Below are positions 60,906 to 64,000 of a stretch of DNA of 64,000 nucleotides, piece after piece; positions within the stretch are counted from its first letter, which is position 1; each line of letters opens with the position of its first letter. This stretch comes from an uncultured Lachnospiraceae bacterium. Lineage in GTDB: Bacteria > Bacillota > Clostridia > Lachnospirales > Lachnospiraceae. Position numbers and translations under genes: made by a program. The notes below the pieces were generated by a model. That model was not told where the DNA came from and did no database searches. It was given only the letters and a program-made list of their open reading frames with translations. Location: assembly GCA_910585965.1 (NCBI GenBank), contig CAJUHH010000009.1:62001-126000 (forward strand), read 5' to 3'.

Positions 60906-61214
60906 TTGAATATTTCACAGGATACATTGATCAAACAAATAGCGGAAAAAGAAGATATGAATACGGCCACAGTCCGCAAACTGTTCCAGTCGATGGAAGA
61001 GATCATTTTTGACTGCTTATCTTCCACCGCCCCTTTCGAAGAGCTTACGATCAAGTTATGGAACGGCATCCAGATCAGGCGAACATACATAAAAGCCAGG
61101 CAATATTCGAAAGGGATGTTCCAAAACATAATCTGCCCGGAGCATGTCCATATCAAAGTGCATTTATCGAAATATTACGGCAGACAAATCAACCAAAAGT
61201 TATTTGGCAGATAA
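60906..61214 (+). CDS. HU/IHF-like DNA-binding protein
   Basis: 102 residues from a TTG at 60906 behind GGAGG (spacing 11); a GTG at 60855 would add 17 residues. ISQDTLIKQIAEKEDMNTAT and VRKLFQSMEEIIFDCL match the helical half of HU-like proteins, and HLSKYYGRQINQKLFGR their end. The central beta arm is basic. SPbeta also encodes an HU-like protein close to YonO, so the pair may compact DNA or assist transcription. It is 84 bases after the polymerase gene. Confidence 0.65.
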   Translation: MNISQDTLIKQIAEKEDMNTATVRKLFQSMEEIIFDCLSSTAPFEELTIKLWNGIQIRRTYIKARQYSKGMFQNIICPEHVHIKVHLSKYYGRQINQKLFGR

Positions 61215-61263
61215 ATCTTACCTTTCTCATTTTGCGCAAGTCTGTCCCTCATTTCTTATGCGG

Positions 61264-61294
61264 GCGGCGGTATAGTCTATGGTTGTACCGCCGC
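61264..61294 (+). terminator. GC-rich hairpin after the HU-like gene
   Basis: GCGGCGGTA (61264-61272) and TACCGCCGC (61286-61294) form a 9-bp perfect stem. There is no T run after it, so it could be a processing site, or a terminator for the element's own polymerase, as well as a weak normal terminator. Confidence 0.45.
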
Positions 61295-61364
61295 TTGCTT
61301 CTCAACAAGAAAACCATTATCACACGGCCGCCATGCGATCGTGTATCCATTCAGGAGGTAAAGG

Positions 61365-61931
61365 ATGCCAGAAAACTATTATAACCCGCTCTCCGATATG
61401 GGGCGGATCAAGGAAAGCCTTATATCGCTCTTTTCCCATACGGAAGACCTGACCCGGCTTATCGCCCATTGCTTTGATACCCCTTATATGGAGGGGATCG
61501 CGGCAGACTGCGGCAGCGCCATATTCGTTGAGACCTATTTGACCAAAAAAACCAGCCAGCGAATCAAAGAAGTCGGCATCGATATCTGGGTATTATGCCA
61601 AAAGGATTCCATCGAACTGTCGGAAACCGACAAGGCATATTATCAGTCGAAAGGAATCTATGGAAACCGAATCGACAGTTCCATCCAGGTCATCCATTCG
61701 TCCCTGTCCGCCCCCAGACAATCCATGCTCCCGTGGAAAAATACTCTGCGGAAAAACACCCCTTTGGAAAATACTCCTTTGGCGGCCTGTCCCTTTCTTC
61801 GGAAAAAGATCCGCTCACGCCCTGTTGCCCCGGAGCCGGATTTTACGGGAAATGCCTGTCCTATACCTACCAGTCCTTCCATCAGCGAAAATAGCAGCGT
61901 ATGGTCATATGTTTTGCAGGCACAAACTTAA
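61365..61931 (+). CDS. phage-like protein with a doubtful C-terminal frame
   Basis: 188 residues. The start has AGGAGG nearby. The first 120 residues look coherent (MPENYYNPLSDMGRIKESLI, CFDTPYMEGIAADCGSAIFV, IDIWVLCQKDSIELSETDKA). The last 60 are Pro-rich and unlike protein. In the -1 frame, from about 61736 to a stop at 61894, the same bases give EKHPFGKYSFGGLSLSSEK and GAGFYGKCLSYTYQSFHQRK, which looks more like protein. A programmed -1 shift or an indel is possible. The position suggests a structural protein. Confidence 0.55.
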   Translation: MPENYYNPLSDMGRIKESLISLFSHTEDLTRLIAHCFDTPYMEGIAADCGSAIFVETYLTKKTSQRIKEVGIDIWVLCQKDSIELSETDKAYYQSKGIYGNRIDSSIQVIHSSLSAPRQSMLPWKNTLRKNTPLENTPLAACPFLRKKIRSRPVAPEPDFTGNACPIPTSPSISENSSVWSYVLQAQT

Positions 61932-61965
61932 AACGCGCAAAAACTGCACAGAAATGGGGGCATCT

Positions 61966-62718
61966 ATGAAATTAAGTTATTTTGAGCTGTTATCGCCCGA
62001 ACCAGTATCCATACCGGAAATCGGCGGGATTCTGTCGCCAAAGCTGCGGGATATCTCCTTGCTTGGCTATCCCGCCTACCAAAATTATCTGGCCGTCCTG
62101 CTGATGGACACTGCGGAATATTTTACGATGGCTGGATATTCCGAGCAATATCGCTCCTTATCCGAAGAAGAAAAGGCGCAAATCGATCTCTTTGGACTGC
62201 TGACTGCCAACGAGCAGACTTTGGCGCTGCTGCAGGACATGCTAAACTTTTTTATCCGCGAAAATGTCCTATATTCCCCGGAGCATAAGGGGTTCGCCGT
62301 GCAAGACAGCGGCAAAACAATCGGTTGGATCACCAAAGACAATTATCCCGAAGTATGCAGCCTGATCTGCCAGCGCATCTGCATCCATCCCAGACAAAAA
62401 GAAGATCCCTCCAAAGTCAAAAGCGAAAAAGCGTGGGAAATTATGAAAAAACTTCAGAAGGGAAGAATGGAAAAAGCAAAGCAGGCCGCCCCGGATGAAA
62501 ACATGGAATTAGGGAATATCATATCCGCCGTTGCGAATAAAAGCAATTCCCTCCATATCATCAATATTTGGGATCTGACCATATTCCAGCTCTGGGACTG
62601 TTTTTCCAGGCTGTCAAACAATAGCATATACGATATCCAATCCATGAGCGTCGCCGCATGGGGCGATAAAGAGAAACACTTTGATCCCTCCGCATGGTTT
62701 CAAAGAATCAACCGGTAA
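61966..62718 (+). CDS. phage-like protein of unknown function (250 aa)
   Basis: 250 residues. The ATG at 61966 follows GGGGG; an in-frame extension back to 61660 overlaps the previous gene and is unlikely. It has MKLSYFELLSPEPVSIPEIG and LRDISLLGYPAYQNYLAVLL, then helical EEEKAQIDLFGLLTANEQTL. The Lys-rich middle (KKLQKGRMEKAKQA) and C-terminal WDLTIFQLWDCFSRLSNN suggest a small assembly or chaperone-like protein. The size and place fit a phage tail assembly factor but no family is recognised. Confidence 0.6.
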   Translation: MKLSYFELLSPEPVSIPEIGGILSPKLRDISLLGYPAYQNYLAVLLMDTAEYFTMAGYSEQYRSLSEEEKAQIDLFGLLTANEQTLALLQDMLNFFIRENVLYSPEHKGFAVQDSGKTIGWITKDNYPEVCSLICQRICIHPRQKEDPSKVKSEKAWEIMKKLQKGRMEKAKQAAPDENMELGNIISAVANKSNSLHIINIWDLTIFQLWDCFSRLSNNSIYDIQSMSVAAWGDKEKHFDPSAWFQRINR

Positions 62719-62815
62719 CTGGGTCCCGCCACCAATGGGACTTTCACTAACATAAGGATGGCCCGCCTGGCGCGTCATCCGCTACTCTCACACACAAAGA
62801 AATGGAGGAAACACT

Positions 62816-63547
62816 ATGACCAATCCAAACATGGCCAACCGAGAAGTCTGCGATCTGATCTTCGTTGACTACGCAACCAAGAAACCCTTTTTGAACCTGG
62901 ACTTCGCCAACGTATCGACTACTGAACTTACCGGCGAATCCGTATTCGCTTACGGTGGAAAAGGCCATCCGAAGCGCGTCCAGTTCTCCGGCGAAAGAGG
63001 CGGGACTCTTACGATCGAAACGCAGATCCAGACAGTCAAGCTGTGGCAGCTGATCACTGGCGGCGAAATCAACAAATCCGCAAAATTTGTCACCCGCATC
63101 GAAGCTGTCGTGGACGAAGCCGGAACCGGCATTACCTTGCCCGACGTACCGGTAACTGGCAGCACCGTTGTTTATGCAGCCGATGACGACTGCGGAACGG
63201 AACTGGCATGCACGGTTGCCAGCAAAACCGTTACACTTGCTTCTGCCTTGAACGGCGGCGATAAAGTGATCGTTTATTACATGAAGGAAGTAACCGAAGG
63301 AGTACAGCGGATCAATGTCAAATCCACCAGCTTCCCCAAGAACTTTATCGTATATGGCGACACGATCATGAAGACGGAAGACGACGAAATACTGCCTTAC
63401 CGCCTCGTTGCCGCGAAATGCGCGCCCCAGTCCAATATGAGCTTATCCTTCTCCAACAACGGCGATCCCGGCACGATCAGCATCGTCTGCGACCTGCTGG
63501 CAGACCAGGACGACAATATCCTTGACCTTATTCTCATCGAAGAATAA
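62816..63547 (+). CDS. putative phage structural protein (tail tube-like)
   Basis: 243 residues, beta-rich. AATGGAGG precedes the start. It has FANVSTTELTGESVFAYGGK, GERGGTLTIETQIQTVKLWQ and an Ig-like middle (DVPVTGSTVVYAADDDCGTE), ending ILDLILIEE. The tail tube or major virion protein pattern fits (low Cys, many Thr/Val strands, high Gly). It lies before a holin-like gene and after an assembly-like gene. A sheath is not seen in the window. Confidence 0.6.
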   Translation: MTNPNMANREVCDLIFVDYATKKPFLNLDFANVSTTELTGESVFAYGGKGHPKRVQFSGERGGTLTIETQIQTVKLWQLITGGEINKSAKFVTRIEAVVDEAGTGITLPDVPVTGSTVVYAADDDCGTELACTVASKTVTLASALNGGDKVIVYYMKEVTEGVQRINVKSTSFPKNFIVYGDTIMKTEDDEILPYRLVAAKCAPQSNMSLSFSNNGDPGTISIVCDLLADQDDNILDLILIEE

Positions 63548-63559
63548 CAGACGGCATAT

Positions 63560-63588
63560 CGGGCAGGGAAGATACTCTTCTCTGCCCG
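63560..63588 (+). terminator. hairpin after the structural gene
   Basis: CGGGCAGGGAAG (63560-63571) and CTTCTCTGCCCG (63577-63588) pair with one G-U. No T run follows, similar to the hairpin at 61264. Confidence 0.4.
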
Positions 63589-63631
63589 GTTCCTATGGAA
63601 CAGCAAAAAACAAGAAAGGAGAACCCGTTTC

Positions 63632-64000
63632 ATGAATCTCTTCAACGGAATCAAAAATTTTTTAGAATTCGTAAACGATAACTGGACAGCCATTGCCGTC
63701 ATGATCGGCCTTGTTCTTACGATCACAGGAAAAGCAGTGAATTATTTCCGCAGATCCAAAGAGGAAAAAATCGAAATCGTCCAAAAACAAATACAAGCGA
63801 TTATGCTGAAGCTTGTCACCGATGCGGAAGAAAACTATGATGCCTGGAACCAGGCCGGTTCCATCAAACGCGCCCAGGTAATCGAAACGATCTTTTCCAG
63901 ATATCCCATTTTATCAAAGGTTTCCAATCCACAGGCCCTCATTGCCTGGATCGACCAGACCATCGACGAAGCCCTGGTGACTCTGCGGGGAATTATCACC
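63632..64000 (+). CDS. LLH-type holin, 3' end outside window
   Basis: The first 123 codons are present; the gene continues past the right edge. AAAGGAG precedes the ATG. One membrane helix (about 18-36, TAIAVMIGLVLTITGKAV) is followed by a charged helical domain (AEENYDAWNQAGSIKRAQVI, FSRYPILSKV, ALIAWIDQTIDEALVTLR) typical of the LL-H holin family, usually about 130 residues. It implies that lysis genes follow the structural genes of this element. Confidence 0.75.
   Translation, partial: MNLFNGIKNFLEFVNDNWTAIAVMIGLVLTITGKAVNYFRRSKEEKIEIVQKQIQAIMLKLVTDAEENYDAWNQAGSIKRAQVIETIFSRYPILSKVSNPQALIAWIDQTIDEALVTLRGIIT

Noticed and set aside
61660..61965. N-terminal extension of the 250-residue phage protein
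   Set aside because: It overlaps the previous gene in another frame, is rich in Pro/Ser/Arg without structure, and the ATG at 61966 has its own ribosome binding site.
1..64000. CRISPR arrays, rRNA genes or insertion sequences
   Set aside because: No regularly spaced repeats, rRNA-like sequence or transposase ORF was seen anywhere in the window.

Overview
The window looks like a chromosomal segment of a gut-type member of the Lachnospiraceae (Clostridia, Firmicutes). This rests on moderately balanced base composition, strong GGAGG-type ribosome binding sites, Rex, a T-box upstream of pheST, BspA-type leucine-rich surface proteins with a class B sortase, and a Cys/Gly-rich small protein. The genus cannot be fixed from sequence reading alone. 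Housekeeping genes form the backbone: nnrD-alr-mazF, rex, an ABC-F ATPase, icd with a GntR regulator, leuS, an EF-G-like GTPase, the aroF-tyrA-aroA operon, a PilZ protein, queA, an M18 aminopeptidase and pheST.

Layout: 1-5.2 kb, minus-strand operon (DUF21 protein, MazF, Alr, NnrD, a coiled-coil protein, Rex). 5.2-9.4 kb, ABC-F, icd and GntR. 9.4-19.5 kb, a surface module: subtilase, two large BspA-like proteins sharing a C-terminal domain, and sortase B. 19.5-34.1 kb, a phage-derived island: a tandem OB-fold SSB-like protein, an unlisted 58-residue gene, a divergent XRE repressor, then a minus-strand tail operon run from its own sigma-like regulators. The operon has holin, tail tube, chaperones, muramidase, tape measure and tip/fibre genes, but no capsid, portal, terminase or integrase, so it resembles a non-contractile tailocin. 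A 54-bp near-perfect direct repeat lies on each side. 34.1-35.7 kb, a decayed DUF3990/DUF3791 module, a Uma2-type nuclease and the Cys-rich protein. 35.9-55 kb, mostly housekeeping genes with two decayed toxin-antitoxin loci (RelB/YafQ and HicAB).

55.3-64 kb is the left part of a second, different phage-like element that continues past the right edge. Its centre is a divergent pair. One side is a large polymerase with the DxDGD signature of the YonO/QDE-1 two-barrel RNA polymerase superfamily, followed by an HU-like protein and structural and holin-like genes. The other side is a sigma-like/DUF262 fusion whose promoter carries a perfect LexA box between -35 and -10. An internal Shine-Dalgarno at the fusion joint suggests a second, DUF262-only product. 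Inference: DNA damage induces this element, and its own single-subunit polymerase may transcribe the genes to the right.

Cross-cutting themes: toxins of three separate modules are broken while partner antitoxins stay open; and the alr leader and a phage small-gene leader share a pseudoknot-like arrangement just upstream of the ribosome binding site.
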